From the NCBI RefSeq assembly GCF_954871325.1, contig NC_088775.1, positions 28,435,561 through 28,499,560 of the forward strand: a stretch of DNA of 64,000 bases. The letters are read 5' to 3'. Both the position numbers and the translations under genes were made by a program. Source of the stretch: Gordionus sp. m RMFG-2023 (Eukaryota > Nematomorpha > Gordioida > Chordodea > Parachordodidae). Positions 1 through 12,789 of the stretch are shown here, in pieces; position 1 is the stretch's first letter, and each line of letters begins with the position of its first letter. The notes under the pieces were generated by a model. The model saw only the letters and a list, made by a program, of their open reading frames with translations, made no database searches and was not told the origin of the DNA.

Positions 1-1417
1 GAGTAATTAAAATCCAATTTTGATTGTAAATATTCTAAAATTGTCTTAATAAAAATATCTGCTTCATTTAAATGTGTATTAATTAGAGTATTATTTGAAC
101 ATTTTAATATAATATTTTTAGCAATAGCGCTATAAAATTTATTATCAATTTTTAACTGTAGAGATGAACAGAGCTGTAGGATAATTTTGTGAACCTTTAT
201 TAATAAAGAATATTTTGATTGCAACAAAATATTAACTGCATGAAGTAGATTTCCTACATGTGAAACTAATCCCAAATATGCTTCTGCCATTTCATACTCG
301 AAAAAATTTTTCAAAATTTTTGGACAGCTTTTAAAATTTTTATTTAAGAAGTATTTTTTTTAAGGGTTAATAAAATTTTAAAATTCTATCGATGGCAGGT
401 ATTATGATAACCACCTGATAGGTACATATCGCAACAACTCACACCATTCCAAGTCAGACCACTCCACCAACTCTTTTAATTCATTAACTCTTTTAGTTGA
501 TGAATTAAATTCGTTAAAACATCTCATCATAATTATTTCGACATCCACATGCTGCCTCAATTCGGTAAATACACTTTGGTTTTTGCCAAAATTTACAGAG
601 GCATTATCAGCGCATAAAGCTGACATGCAATTTATTGATAACCCTGAATCAGCTATATTTACATTATGTGGTTAGCTACATCTTTGGATTTTTCACTATC
701 CGAGAAAAAAAAATTAACAGTTTTATTGAAATGTTCTTATTCTTGTTGAAATAGCAAAAGATCAGGGGAAATATATTATCCCTTATTAAATGCATCTGTC
801 AGAATTGCATATAATTGTCTATCTTTCAAATCGTCTAGAATTGACCTCTATGATTTAGGTACTAAAACACTTGTGATAGCCTTACTCATTTTTGTTCTAC
901 CACAAGTAAGGTTTGCACTTATATTGGAGTCGTTAAATATCATGGGAAAATTCGACCCACATTGTGATGATATAGCTCTGTGAATGTTGAACTACATGAT
1001 AAATGTATACGATTTCTGCAACTGTAGTTGTATCTGTATTATTTATTATTTTGGAGAATATTTTTATATTGCAATCGATGTTGATATACTCCCCTGTACT
1101 GATGAATGAAATGATGTTGAATTATTATTGGATAAAAATAATAGAAAGAAATTTACAAACTAGACACGTTTTTCTAATAAATATTTAAAATCTATTTTAA
1201 AAATATAAAAATAATCAATTACTGTCTCTCAAAATTATTTTATATATATTAAAAACGTTGAAAACTTTTTAAAAAATTTGCGGGAGAAATTAAAAAATTG
1301 CGGTAGATTTTTGCGGGAGATTTCCAATTGCGGTAGTTTTGCGGGAGAGAGATGTCTGCGTGTAAACTAAAAAATTGCGGGAGTCTCCCGCTGATGGGGA
1401 GAGACATGGCAACCCTG
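1..1417 (-). mobile_element. hAT transposon remnant, cut by the left edge
   Basis: The minus strand reads as a decayed hAT transposase. The best stretch is 402-626, with motifs such as CADNASVNFGK and NEFNSSTKRVNELKEL, ending RYVPIRWLS, the conserved RW block of hAT catalytic domains. Further transposase-like sequence continues to lower coordinates (LPAIDRILK, then YLGLVSHVGNLLHAV) and upstream (QCGSNFPMIFNDSNI). Several in-frame stops and frame changes make it a pseudogene. The 5' terminus is at 1417, where the minus strand begins CAGGGTTGCCATG, a typical hAT end. Subterminal TGCGGGAGA-type repeats lie at about 1275-1400. A fragment of the same terminus recurs at 27690-27856. The 3' half and C-terminal dimerisation domain lie outside the window. 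Confidence 0.8.
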
Positions 1418-2036
1418 TCAGATACGCCTGTAAAAGTGGCATTTTACCAAATATTTTATAAAAAATATATATAATAGAAGATTATAAACTATATGTCTAC
1501 TTACTTTTTATAAATAAATCTCTTATACTTATTTGGAACCTTGAAAATAATTTTAAGAAGAGACATGATAATTAAATTTAAAAATCAATAATATAGTTGA
1601 TTAGTGATTGAACTCGGCTAAAATATTAAATTATTAATTTTCAATTAATAAATGATTATATTTAATAGGGTTATATAATAATTTAAATAATAAAAGTCAA
1701 TTAAGCTTCAACTGTTAAAGCTAAATTAATATTTAGTGAGTGATATTGTTATATTTTTAACACAGAATTTGATTGCACTGACATAGTATAATTTATATGA
1801 AATAATCTAATCTAATAATTAAAATAGTATTCATTTAATAAAAATTAAGATAGTCTTATTAATTTTTTAATAAAATAAAATCTATATATTACTCAATAGA
1901 ATTATAAAAGTAATTATTCAGAGGGCAATTAAAAAAATTTATTTTTAGCTCAAGGAAATATTAAGGAGCCATTAAAAAAAAATTTCTTTTCTTCAGGGGC
2001 TATTCAAATTTTTCAGGTGGCTCGAGCCCCTGCGCG
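1418..2036 (-). mobile_element. Non-autonomous hAT-F copy, truncated, interrupted by the 1-1417 hAT
   Basis: This is the reverse complement of the left part of the complete element at 53884-55851. It shares the block around TGATTGCACTGACATAGT and the GGCTCGAGCCCC end at about 2015-2035. No coding potential is seen. The neighbouring hAT terminus (CCCTG at 1413-1417) abuts it inside a region that is continuous in the related copy, so that hAT inserted into this older copy. The outermost terminal bases are missing on the right. Confidence 0.7.
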
Positions 2037-3065
2037 GCCATTTTAAATTTTTTAAATATACCCGGGCCGGGCCGGGCCTAAAAAATTTTTTTTTAACATA
2101 TCCGGGCCGGGCCTAAAAAAATTTTTTTTAAATATATCCGGGCCAGGCTTAAGATTGTTAAACCCGGGCCGGGCCGGGCCGGGCCGGGCCTTAATATTTT
2201 TTATAAAAATTTTTACATTATGAGTTAATGGTTATATGATTATATTATATTATAGTTATGATTAATATAATATTGGGTGATGGTTAACACTACCTAACAA
2301 CCCACAGATTGATCTAATTATTAATTTCCTGCAAATTTATTCAAAGTATTAATATATTTTTTTATAATTCATATCTAAATTTTTACAACATATTTTACCA
2401 AAACAATCAAATAAAGGAATATCTTAAATAAGCCCCAATATTCAAGTATTATAAATATATTCTTTTATAATTCACATCTAAATTTTTAGAATATATTTTA
2501 TCAAAACAATCAAATAAAGGATTATCACTTATTAAAGTTTGTAATTGATTTTACTTAATATAAAGCATTTTTTAATTGAAAAATTTGTTTTACACAAGTA
2601 TCATTTTATTTCTCTTTTTCTCTGTCCCAAATTCAAGCAATTACGTATGTAGTTAGGGACAGATCGCAAAATGACGGAAAACTATATAAAAGATTATATG
2701 AAATTACAAGAGGCTCAGGAAGTAAAATTAAATACCATCGACCAGTCAAATTACGACTGTTGTTAAACAAACTGAATCGTTTTATGACAAATGGGGCGAT
2801 GGTAATTCGGGTAATATGTCAATACCCGATGATGAATATTATAATTACATAAATAATAGATAAAACATTTAAGGTGGATAATTTGTTAGAGTGGTGGGCG
2901 GCTCATCAAAGCGAATTTCCAATTTTAGCAAAATTGGCAATTCCTGCTTTAAGTGCAAGCTGTGAGCAGAATTTTTCCACTACTGGGAGAATTCTTGAAG
3001 AAAGAAGAAGTAATCTTCAACCTGAAAAGGTAGATATGCTTCTCTTTCTTCATGATAATTTGTGA
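2037..3065 (+). mobile_element. hAT deletion derivative with GGGCC-rich end and C-terminal domain
   Basis: Positions 2058-2190 hold repeated CCGGGCC runs separated by A/T tracts. The same style of GC-rich end occurs at other hAT termini in the window (11823, 15385, 35475, 50676). At 2874-3065 the plus strand encodes a 63-residue hAT dimerisation domain: LLEWWAAHQSEFPILAKLA, then PALSASCEQNFSTTGRILEE and LLFLHDNL. The rest of the transposase is missing; only a short coding-like stretch (about 2670-2760, MTENYIKDYMKLQEAQEV) lies before it. No matching right terminus was found, so the right limit is uncertain. Confidence 0.6.
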
Positions 3066-3524
3066 ATTTTTAATATCTTTCTTGAGTATAGGGTTTCGTC
3101 AATCATGCTGGTTTTTTACTTTGCAAACTGTCAAATATTTATTGCATTTATTATATTTACCTTTCATGAAAGTTTTTAATCCAACATTTTTCATTATTTT
3201 TTTTTACAATATTATATAATACAATTATCTTCTTTTGTTAAAAATTTATATTATAAAATAAATTATATTAATTATATAAAGAATTTAAAAACACACAACC
3301 AAAGTTAACATCATCACAAGAAAAATCCCTGTTATTGACAACAATAGGATGTGATATTTATAAAATATTGGTAATTTATGCTCACCGGATAGTCCAGGAA
3401 ATAAGGAGGTATTAGAAATACATAACATTTTACTCAAATTTAATTTTTTCACCCTACGCCTAATATAATTGTAGAAAGATATAATTTTTATCAAAAATCA
3501 AAAAAATGAGGAAAAATTAATAGA
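3066..3524. other. AT-rich spacer, nothing recognised
   Basis: Low-complexity A/T sequence between the hAT dimerisation domain and the first Gypsy-type element. Short open frames here have no recognisable protein features. Confidence 0.5.
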
Positions 3525-6500
3525 CTATATACAAAATCTTCGAAAATTAGCAATGACTTGTGAATTTGGGGAATATTTAAATACTGCATTAAGAGATAAA
3601 TTTATATTCGGAATAAAATATCCTAAAATTTTACAAAAATTATTATCTGAAGATGATATAGACATAAATAAAATTTTACAAAAATTATTATCTGAAGATG
3701 ATATAGACATAAATAAAGCTATTCAAATAGCTAATGCAGTAGAAACAGCTATAAAAAATACAAAATTAATATAAAATGATGAAACTAAAATCGATCAGTT
3801 AGAAGAGGAACATAATGATAATGATAAACAATCCAAACAATCCATATCATATAATAATTATAATACGAGCTACAAAAAACCAAATCCCTGCCACTCCTGC
3901 GGCGGAAACCATAAAAGGGAAAATTGTTTTTCAAGAATGCCACTTGTTATAGATTCAACAAAATTGGGCACATTGCTGTCTATAGAAAAGAAATAATAAA
4001 TTTTATTAATAATAAAACAAACTATAATCCAGAATTTTGGGTGGATGTTAAAATAAACAACAGCGATATCAGAATGGAATTAGATACTGGAGCTGGGGTA
4101 AGTATAATTAACGAAATAGATTAGAAAAATAAACTTAATTGTCCTGATTAACAAATTGCATGCTAAACCTTAAAAGCTATACAGGAACCAATATACCGCT
4201 ATTAGGTCAACCTGTAGTAAAAGTACAATATAAAGGACAACATTAGAACTACCTTTCATAATTACAAATATACCAAAAATCTCATTGGAAGAAACTGGAT
4301 AACTAAATTTCCCAAAATGACTGAAATACCTGAATACAAATAAATAAAATTAATATACAAAATATTTCCTCAATTATTTACCAAAGAATTGGCTTGAAAG
4401 ATTTTAAGGCACAAATATATATTAAAAACGAGAAACCAATTTTCTGTAAATCACGTCCCATACCATACGCAAGAAGATTTAGATAGATTGCAAAAAATAG
4501 AAGTACTAGAGAAAATTAATCATTCACTTTATGTATCACCCATAGTAATTGTTCAAAAGAAAGATAAAACATTAAGAATTTGCAGGGATTTTAAAAGAAC
4601 TATAAATCAAAATATTAATATTGATTCATACCCAATACAAGAATCCAAGATTTATTAGCCAGTTTGGGAAAAGGAGAGGAATATTCAATATTGGATCTCT
4701 CAGATGCCTATTTTCAAATTAAAATGGGGGAAGAGTCTCAAAAATATCTTGTAATTAATACGCATAGAGGATTGTTTAAATATAAAAGACTACCTTTTGG
4801 TATATTGTCTTCTCCAGCTATATTTCAACGAGTCATCGAAAATTTATTAAAAGGTTTTGAAGGAGTAGCATGTTATTTAGATATTATAATAACCGGGAAA
4901 AATAGAGAGAAGCATGAAACAAATTTAAAAAAGGTATTAAAATGTCTAGATGAAAATGGAATCAAGCTAAAAATAGAAAAGGGTAAATTTTTCAAACAAA
5001 ATGTCTAGTACTTAGGACACAATATTTCAAAAAACGGGATTACCACTATCGAAAAAAATACTGAGGCAGTAAAAAAGGCACCAGAACACAGTCATTTCTA
5101 GGGTCAGCAACATACTATTCAAAATTTATTTCAAATTTTGCAACCAAAGCCAAACCATTATACAAATTATAAGAAAAAGCAGTTGCTTGGAGAAATGAAT
5201 GCAAAGACGCGTATAAAAAAATAAAGCAAGAAATAAGTAGTACTCCAATATTACAACATTATGTTCCAAAATTACCCATTATATTAGCAACTGATGCGTC
5301 AGCCATAGGAATTGGGGCAGTAATATCACATATAGAGGGGGGTAAGGAGAGACCAATTGCATTCGCCTCAAGAACACTAAATGCAGCTGAGAAAAATTAT
5401 GGCCAAATAGAAAGAGAAGTTCTCGCCATCATATTTGGGGTTACGAAATTCAAAGAATTTATATATGGAAAAAGGTTCACATTACAAAGAGACCACAAGC
5501 CATTAATGAGTTTATTTCATCCAAGAAAAGACATACCAACAACATCTACTGCCAGAATACAAAGATGGGCTTTATAATTAGCAGGTTACCAATATGAAAT
5601 AGAATTCAAAAGTAGTAGACAAATAGCAAATGCTGATATTCTATCTAGATTACCTATAAAGGGAACTCCAATATCAAAAGAAGAAACGCTAGATCAAATA
5701 TAAGTGGGAGAAACACCTTTAAATGCAAGCGAAATTGAAAGAGAAACAATGCGAGATGATATACTATTTAAAGTATACAGATATATAATAGACGGATGAC
5801 CAATAAATCATGATGCATGTTTAAAGGAGTATAGCCAAAGGAGAGAGGAAATTACCAGAGAGAGGTTGTTTATTGTGGAGAACTAAAATGATAATACCAC
5901 AACTATACCGAAACAATGTGTTAGACATGATATATCAAGGACATATTGGAATGGTAAAAATGAAGATGAGAGCAAGACAATACGTGTGGTGGCCTAATAT
6001 AAACCAAAATATAGAAACATGAGTCGAAAAATGTAGAGAATGCCAAGAACAACACAATATGCCTCAAAAGACATCAATTCAAAATTGGCCAAAACCCCCA
6101 AAAGCATGGCACCAATTACATATTGATTATGCTGGACCATTTTAAAATCATTATTGGTTGGGTAATAGATGCTAGCAGTAGCTGGCCAGAAATAGTTCCC
6201 ATGACTAGTACTACAACCGAAAGCACTATCATTAAAAAATATTTTTGTCAGATTCGGATTTCTTAAGATAATCGTTTCTGATAACGGACCACAATTCAGC
6301 AGCAAAGAATTTCATGATTTCTACGAAAAAAACGGAATACAATTAGTGCATGTAAGTCCTTACCATCCTCAGACAAACGGCATGGCCAAACGATTAGTTC
6401 GAACTTTTAAACAGAGCATGAATAAAAGAAATGAGGGGGATTTAGAAACCAGTCTAGCTATTTTTCTCTACAATTACAGAAATACACCAGGGGCAGAAAC

Positions 6501-6945
6501 TAAACAAAGTCCCACTGAAATACTACTAAAAATTAAACCTAGAGGATTGTTAGACCAAATATTCAAACGGGGGAACAAAAAGGATGAGAAGTTAGAATAC
6601 GTGGTCGCGCATTTACAATAATAAAGAAAAAAATGGGCAAAAGCCATTATTAAAAGCATACTCGGATCACTACGATATGAAGTAAGTATAAAGGGTAAAA
6701 CGATTATACGACATACTGATCAATTAAGAAAAATAACCGAAAATATATTAACTGATGAATACGAATTAGAAGAGAGACCAAAAGTGGAAGAGAGAACCGA
6801 AGAGAGAGTAAACAAAGAGCACATAATAAACAATAACGATGAATTGTATCTAAAGGAGAGGAAGGAAGAAACAACAAGTCAAAATCGTTATCCCAAAAGA
6901 ATACGAATGAAACCTAATAGATTGGGGATAAATGATAAGTATTGA
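3525..6945 (+). mobile_element. Broken Ty3/Gypsy LTR retrotransposon (gag-pol fossil 1)
   Basis: The order is that of a Gypsy element on the plus strand: a gag segment (3553-3770); a zinc-knuckle region near 3885-3990 (CHSCGGNHKRENC); an aspartic protease motif LDTGAGVSI at about 4080-4110; reverse transcriptase with LDLSDAYFQI and LPFGILSSPAIFQR at 4664-5008; an RNase H-like region with ATDASAIGIGAV near 5290; and an integrase core with SDNGPQFSS and YHPQTNGMAKR near 6280-6420. It is broken in many places and clearly old. A 54-bp tandem duplication in gag (about 3622-3720) is visible. No convincing flanking LTR pair was found; an LTR-like tail may lie at 6946-7130. Confidence 0.85.
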
Positions 6946-7130
6946 TTTGTTTTTTTGTATTTTTTGTAAAATGTTTATTTTCATTATTATATAATATGAT
7001 ATGAATTTGAATAAGGAATAAAAAGGAGATTTTGAAAAATAAAAAATTGCGATTTCGATATTTCTATAAATTACTAAATAAGACACTATTGCGATTTCAA
7101 TATTCCTATAATTACTAAAAAAAGACGTTA
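6946..7130. repeat. AT-rich tail with a short tandem duplication
   Basis: A unit of about 40 bp beginning TTGCGATTTC is repeated at about 7047 and 7089. It follows the Gypsy pol region directly and could be part of its 3' end, but no second copy was found upstream to prove an LTR. Confidence 0.35.
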
Positions 7131-7644
7131 CACATGTGTACCTTCTACCATAGTTATTCGAATTATTACATATTGCCTATAATTGATATTCTGGCAAGAG
7201 AGATAGTTATTATAATTATTGTTATTACCTTTAAAATTATTGTTAAAATTTTGTTCCTATTGTTGTAATTGTTATTATATCTATTATCATAATTTCATCT
7301 AAATTTTCTTTCTTTCTTTTCTAAAATTATCATTATAATCAGAGAGATTAAATCTATTGTAATTGTTATTCTCATTTTTAAAATTATATCTAAGAAAAGA
7401 ATTGTCAAAAGATTTTTGATTATGTGAAAATCTAAACGTATTATTTTTACTAGAATTACAAGATCTATTTTGGTTTCTATAATCTAAACTCTTATGTTTA
7501 TTATCAATAATATTTCTAGTATCAATATTTCTATTATTATTATTCTTTTTATCATTGCTCACATAATTAATATCATTTTCTAATTTAATACTATCAAATT
7601 TTATTCCTAATAGAAACATCTCATCTAAAGTTAGGTTACCCTCA
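7131..7644 (-). mobile_element. Asn-rich gag-like fragment of an LTR element
   Basis: The minus strand at 7299-7619 is open for 106 residues, very rich in Asn, Asp, Lys and Arg, with no membrane or enzyme motif. Low-complexity basic/Asn-rich proteins of this kind are common as gag tails of Gypsy-type elements, and the segment abuts the LTR of fossil 2. Assignment to a particular element is inference; it might equally be simple AAT-repeat sequence that happens to be open. Confidence 0.3.
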
Positions 7645-7783
7645 TGAACGGATAAGTGATGTCAATAATCTATTCTCAACATCTATTATATTAATCGTAA
7701 ATATATATATAATCATATCTATATGACCAATATAACACATAATATGTAAATAGAATATTACAATAAATTACTCCTTTACTACA
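7645..7783 (-). repeat. Left LTR of Gypsy-like fossil 2
   Basis: About 139 bp, starting TGAACGGATAAG and ending TTTACTACA on the plus strand. It matches 10481-10631 along its whole length with scattered differences, in direct orientation, with the TG...CA ends expected of LTRs. Confidence 0.75.
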
Positions 7784-10480
7784 TTTCCCCTATGTCAATT
7801 GAGAGACGCTTAATCTCTTCAATCACTCGTTTTGGCGGCTTATGTGTCCGCCCTAGTCTTGATATCTCCCATTCTCTCTGATCGCTGCCCGCGATCATTC
7901 GTTCCGTCGTATCTGATACCACACGGTTCCTTAACTGGTCAGCATGTTTTCGCAGATCTAGCGTCTCGACTACATAGGAATATAATCCCTTCTAATCTTG
8001 AATTACCCCTTTTCTTCAACCCTTAGTGGTTTCGTTTCCCATACATGTTGACCAACGTCAAATTCTTAAACACTGGAATGTGTGTCATGTTCTCGACTTT
8101 GTTTATCATTGGATTTATTAATCTCGTTTCCGACCCTGGTCTAGCCCAATTTAGAATGGTTCTTATCTGACGACCTAACATAATCTTCGCTGGTGACTTA
8201 CCCGTTGAACTATGTTCTCCCAGCATATACGCTGTCATCGTTTGAGTCATCGCTTTCTTGCGGGTCAGTAATTGATTCTCGACAAGCATAATACCTCCCT
8301 TTCAAGGTTTGAATGGTTCGTTCCGCCTGCCTAGTTGTCTTCGGGTGGTACGGCGTTGAGTGAATGCGGCAAATGTTGTTTTCTTCACACAATCACTTAA
8401 ATTCTGTAGAAATAAATTAACGTAATTGATGAACATTCTTGGGGTTTGGTGCGGCCTGAATTGTTTTTACTTTTTCCTCGCTTGGATGTACCCCATTTTG
8501 GTCGATCACGATACCTAGAAAAGTAACAAAATTCCGTAAAAATTGAACATTTTTAAATTTGACTTTGAGACCTGCTTCCTGCAGCCTATTGAGTACTATT
8601 TTTAAATTAGCTTGATGTTAGGCGTCATTTGCAGTAGATAATTAACATCATTCAAATAAATTCCAGTCATCGGGCAATTTTTCAAAACATTGTCCATGTA
8701 ACGCTGGAAAATAGTTGGCGCTCACCAAAGTCCAACCGGCATCCTTTGGTATCGAAAATATTCTTTATGTGTTGAGATGACCAAATATTCTTGGGACTCA
8801 GGCTCAACAACCATTTGTAGATATGCGTCCTTTAAATATATCACTGTAAAGCGGTTTCCCCCCTGAATCTTTACCAGTAAGTCATCTAGCGTTTCTGCGT
8901 AACGGAAAAAGCACTCGACGAGCTGGGAACGATTTTGGAACAGCCGTATCTTTTAATTGGAGTCGCACCGTGAAATTAGGTATCAACCCCGGTTTGCCGT
9001 CAAAAACGGCTTTGAACTGTTTAGGTAACAAAGGCCCCATTGAGTCTTCCGTTAGTGACATCCTCGGCCCCTGGGGCCGATTGTATTCGAGCGGCCCATC
9101 GGGACATCGTTGGGCTGGTAGCGACTTTATATTATGTCTTTTATTCGTTTTGAGAACCTGTTGTATGCTTACCTGTCTCGGTAACTCAAACCCAAAGGCT
9201 AAAATCCATGGCAACCAAACAGAGGTAGGTCATTTGACTTTATTATAATAACTGATAATTTACGAATTTTCTTCCCCACTTGAACACGAACCATGGCTTC
9301 ACCCATTCGATCCAAAGGCATGTCTCCATAGACTGATAATGGGTTTGTCGAAGATGTTGGTGGTTTGCCAATTTTCTCCCAAATATTCAATCCTATAATA
9401 GACACTAGTGCTCATGTATCATAGCCAAACGTGACACTAAGTCCATTTATTTTGGCTGTAATCTTTGCCCTTTTTTTAATCCTTCTGTCCACAGATTATT
9501 TATTGAATAACTTGAGTGAAAGTGTGGTTACACTGAGATTAAATTTTGATATACAGGCTTACTACAGCAGGATGCTGCGAAGTCTCCGGTTCTTTGGCAC
9601 TTTAAACATATTTTGTCTTTAGCTGGGCATAAATCTTTTTCATGCCAGCCGGCACAATTCTTACATTTATTATCGTAAAACTTCCTATTAGGCTTACTAT
9701 AATGATTATCTCCTTGTGAATTAGGCATTTTATGATTGTCATGATGCGGCCTGACACTATTCATAAGATCTTTCTTAATAGCCATTTCTCTGAGCTCATT
9801 CCTTTGCCGTGGCCATATCTATCACAAACTGGAACGTCAGGTGTTTTTTGTCATCCAATGCTACTGGATATTTAGCCCTAAGTTCAACTTGAGACCTGGT
9901 AGATCTATACCCGCAACCATTTGATCTCTACCCGCTCGTTAACTTCTGACGTCGTAAAACAACACGCTTTCGAAGTTATTTTGATCCTATTGGCCAACTT
10001 CAATTGGTTCGTTCTCATTCCTAATTAACCTTATAAAGTCTAATCGACTACCAAAGATGGTTTTATTCTGTTCAAAAATATGTAGTGAAACTCTCCTTAT
10101 CTTATCAAATTTAGTCGTTAGGATGGTTTCAGCGAATAAATATTTTTCGAGAATGTCAATGCCCTCAGCGCCAAAACTCACCATGAACATAGGTCCTTAT
10201 TCTCCTGCTCGGCCAGTGTCCAGTTTTTTAATTTCATTGTTGCGTCCCAAAATTGGAACCAACGTTTTACTTGACATTTTTCCAATTTATTTATTCAAAT
10301 AGTTTATTTTTTGGCTTGCGGCATAATTTATAAAAATTAATAACTATTCTTTTACTTGTTTTAATTAGAATATTAGAATCCTCGTTGCCACTTTTGTAAT
10401 TTGGGTCATCATTCATTATTCACTTTATTAATTCAAACACAATGTACATTTTATTTATCAATCGTAATACAAGGAAGTCG

Positions 10481-10631
10481 TGAAAGAATAAGTGATATCA
10501 ATAATCTATTAGGAAGTTAATCAACATATATTATATTAATTGTAAATATATATGTATATAATCATATATAAATGACGAATATAACACAAATATGTAAATA
10601 GAATATTACAATAAATTACTCCTTTACTACA
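10481..10631 (-). repeat. Right LTR of Gypsy-like fossil 2
   Basis: Starts TGAAAGAATAAG and ends TTTACTACA on the plus strand. It pairs with 7645-7783 and bounds the gag end of the element. Confidence 0.75.
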
Positions 10632-10696
10632 GTAATATATTATGAATTACTATATTCGTTAATTATATATGTATTATAATGGTTTTATATGTATGT

Positions 10697-10884
10697 CAGT
10701 CGCTTCACTAGGGGAAAGGGCACAGAAGCTTGAGCCCCCTAAAAAATTTGATGATCCCCCTCAAAATTTTGTTATTTATATCAAATGAAAAGGGTGATTT
10801 TGGATGATGTTAGCTAAAAAAAATAAAGGTCATTTTGAAATTTTTTTGAGCCCTCTGAGATCGTAAAGTGTAGGGACACCCCTG
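10697..10884. mobile_element. hAT-type MITE (188 bp)
   Basis: Begins CAGTCGCTTCACTAGGGG and ends GGGACACCCCTG, with GAGCCCCCT and GAGCCCTCT blocks just inside each end. It is flanked by an imperfect 8-bp duplication (ATGTATGT / AAGTAGGT, 6 of 8). No coding potential. It looks like a short relative of the hAT-F family. Confidence 0.55.
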
Positions 10885-10952
10885 AAGTAGGTTAAAAATA
10901 ATATTCTGGTTAAGGTTTAGCTATCTATCTTTTATAAATATATTATCATTAT

Positions 10953-11805
10953 CAGTGGCGACTGGAGGAAAAGCAGGGGCTCGAGTCCTCTGAAAAATTT
11001 GAATACTGAACGATTTCTTTTATAATTCTATTAAGTAATATATAGATTTAATTTTAATATTTAAAGATTAATAAGACTAAATTTTTATTAAATGAATAAT
11101 ACCATTTTAATTATTCGATTAGATTAATACATATAAATTATATTTTCACTATGTTAGCTTGCAATCAAATTCTGTGTCAAAAATAGAATATCAATATCAC
11201 TCACTAAATATTAATTTGGCATTAACAGTTGAAGCTTAATTGACTTCTATTATTTAAATAATTATCAATAATATATATAACTATAGATTGGCGATTCATT
11301 CATTCAATGCTTTACAAAAGTGTCCTCACATTGTAATCAGCTGTAGCGCCATTTTGTAGTTTGGCTATCCATTATTTGTCAGCAAGAAATATTGATATAT
11401 AGAAAACAATATAACCCTAATTAAATTAATATAATCATTTATTAATTGAAAATTAACAAATTTAATATTATAATTAGCCGAGTTCAAAATCACTAATTAA
11501 CTATATTATTCATTTTTAAATTTAATTACCATGCCTCTTTTAAAAATTTCAAGGTCCAAATAAGTATATGAGATTTCTTTATAAAAAGTAAGTAGACATA
11601 TAGTTTATTATCCTCTATTAAATATAATTGATTATAAAATATTAGGAAATGCCCCTTCCGACGTATTTATTTGACAGTTATATAATATATTACAAGTAAT
11701 ATTTTAATAAATTTTACTAATAAATGCTTTTGATGATAAATATAAACAATTTGCATTCAATTCTTTAACGCCTTCTATTTTTTTAAAAATCTTATTAAAA
11801 ATTAA
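10953..11805 (+). mobile_element. Non-autonomous hAT-F copy, 3' truncated
   Basis: Begins CAGTGGCGACTGGAGG and follows the sequence of 53884 onward closely (blocks around GAACGATTTCTTTTATAATT and ATCAAATTCTGTGTCAAAAA). It carries a private insertion of about 120 bp near 11285-11405. Similarity to the family stops just before the hAT-A target duplication at 11815. Confidence 0.7.
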
Positions 11806-12419
11806 AAGTTAATGTTGCTTACTAGAGAACTGCACGGGCTGTCCGTAGCCCGACCCGACCCGAAAATAAATAATAATATTAATATCTTAAATAGTCAGTA
11901 TAATTTATAATATTAATTATAAAATCATATTATTTAATATTTATCACATTTTAGGATTAAAATGTCAATCATATTAACATGTCATGTCATTATTAATTAT
12001 TATTTTATAAACCTAACAACCGGATACCAAACTATTTTATCACTAAATTGTGTGTTTCCCGTGAATTACAAGATAAGACATATTTTATGTACTAAAGATA
12101 AGTTTTAGTCATTATTTATTATTTATCTAGCCTATACATTGTCTTTTTTAACATTTGTTTTAAAAAATTTCCATATAAAATTTAAGATTGGGATTTGATT
12201 CAGAGGAACTTATTTCTATAATTTAAATTTAAATACCATAAATGTTAATCATCCTAGAAATTAAAAAATATTATATAAAATTGGTAATGAAATTCTAAGT
12301 TACATTTATATATAAAATATAATCTTTACTTATTTCGTTTTGGTATTATTATTTTTTTATCTATCTACCTTATATGAGTTGTAAATTTTCCAGCTAATTT
12401 TGGTTGTCAATATTTTAAA

Positions 12420-12706
12420 ATATGGCAGAAAAAAATTAGGAAATTAATACAAGATTCTCAAAGAAAATAAGATGTATACTGTGATATGTAAAATTTAAAA
12501 TTTAAAACATGAATATTAAAAAGAATCTGTATCTGTATCTTTTGTCAAGAAAATGAAAAAGATACAAGATTCTTTTCAGAATTAAGGATCTTAGATACAG
12601 ATATTAGTATCTTATTAAAAATGTCAAAATATACTGAGTACAAGATATAAAGGGATCTTATATCATGTATCTTAGATACAAGTATTCGCAGTACTGCCCA
12701 ACTCTG
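12420..12706. mobile_element. MITE of the hAT-E type nested in hAT-A
   Basis: Rich in GATACAAG / CTTAGATACA motifs and ending CAGTACTGCCCAACTCTG, almost the same as the right end of hAT-E (58123). The left boundary is approximate and no target duplication was resolved. Confidence 0.5.
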
Positions 12707-12789
12707 TTTATTTCAATCTAATTGATTAAAGTCATTTTAAATATTTTTTTTAGATTTTAGACACAGCCATATTAAAAAAATTATCTCTA

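Larger units (their letters stand above)
7645..10631 (-). mobile_element. Broken Gypsy-like LTR retrotransposon with short LTRs (fossil 2)
   Basis: Two direct repeats of 139 and 151 bp bound a 3-kb minus-strand element. Reading from the right (10.5 kb) to the left: a gag region with a Cys-rich knuckle (CKNCAGWHEKDLC, then CLKC) at 9528-9785; a protease/linker region; a reverse transcriptase segment with motifs of the KDAYLQ and STHKEYFRYQ type near 8640-8870; and integrase pieces with HSTPYHPKTTRQAERTIQ near 8330-8392. It is about half the length of a typical Gypsy element and broken in many places. Divergence between the LTRs suggests a moderately old insertion. No clear target duplication was seen. 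Confidence 0.8.

Noticed and set aside
1003-1188. Small membrane-like protein
   Set aside because: A/T-rich random frame inside the terminal region of the hAT remnant, with no conserved feature.
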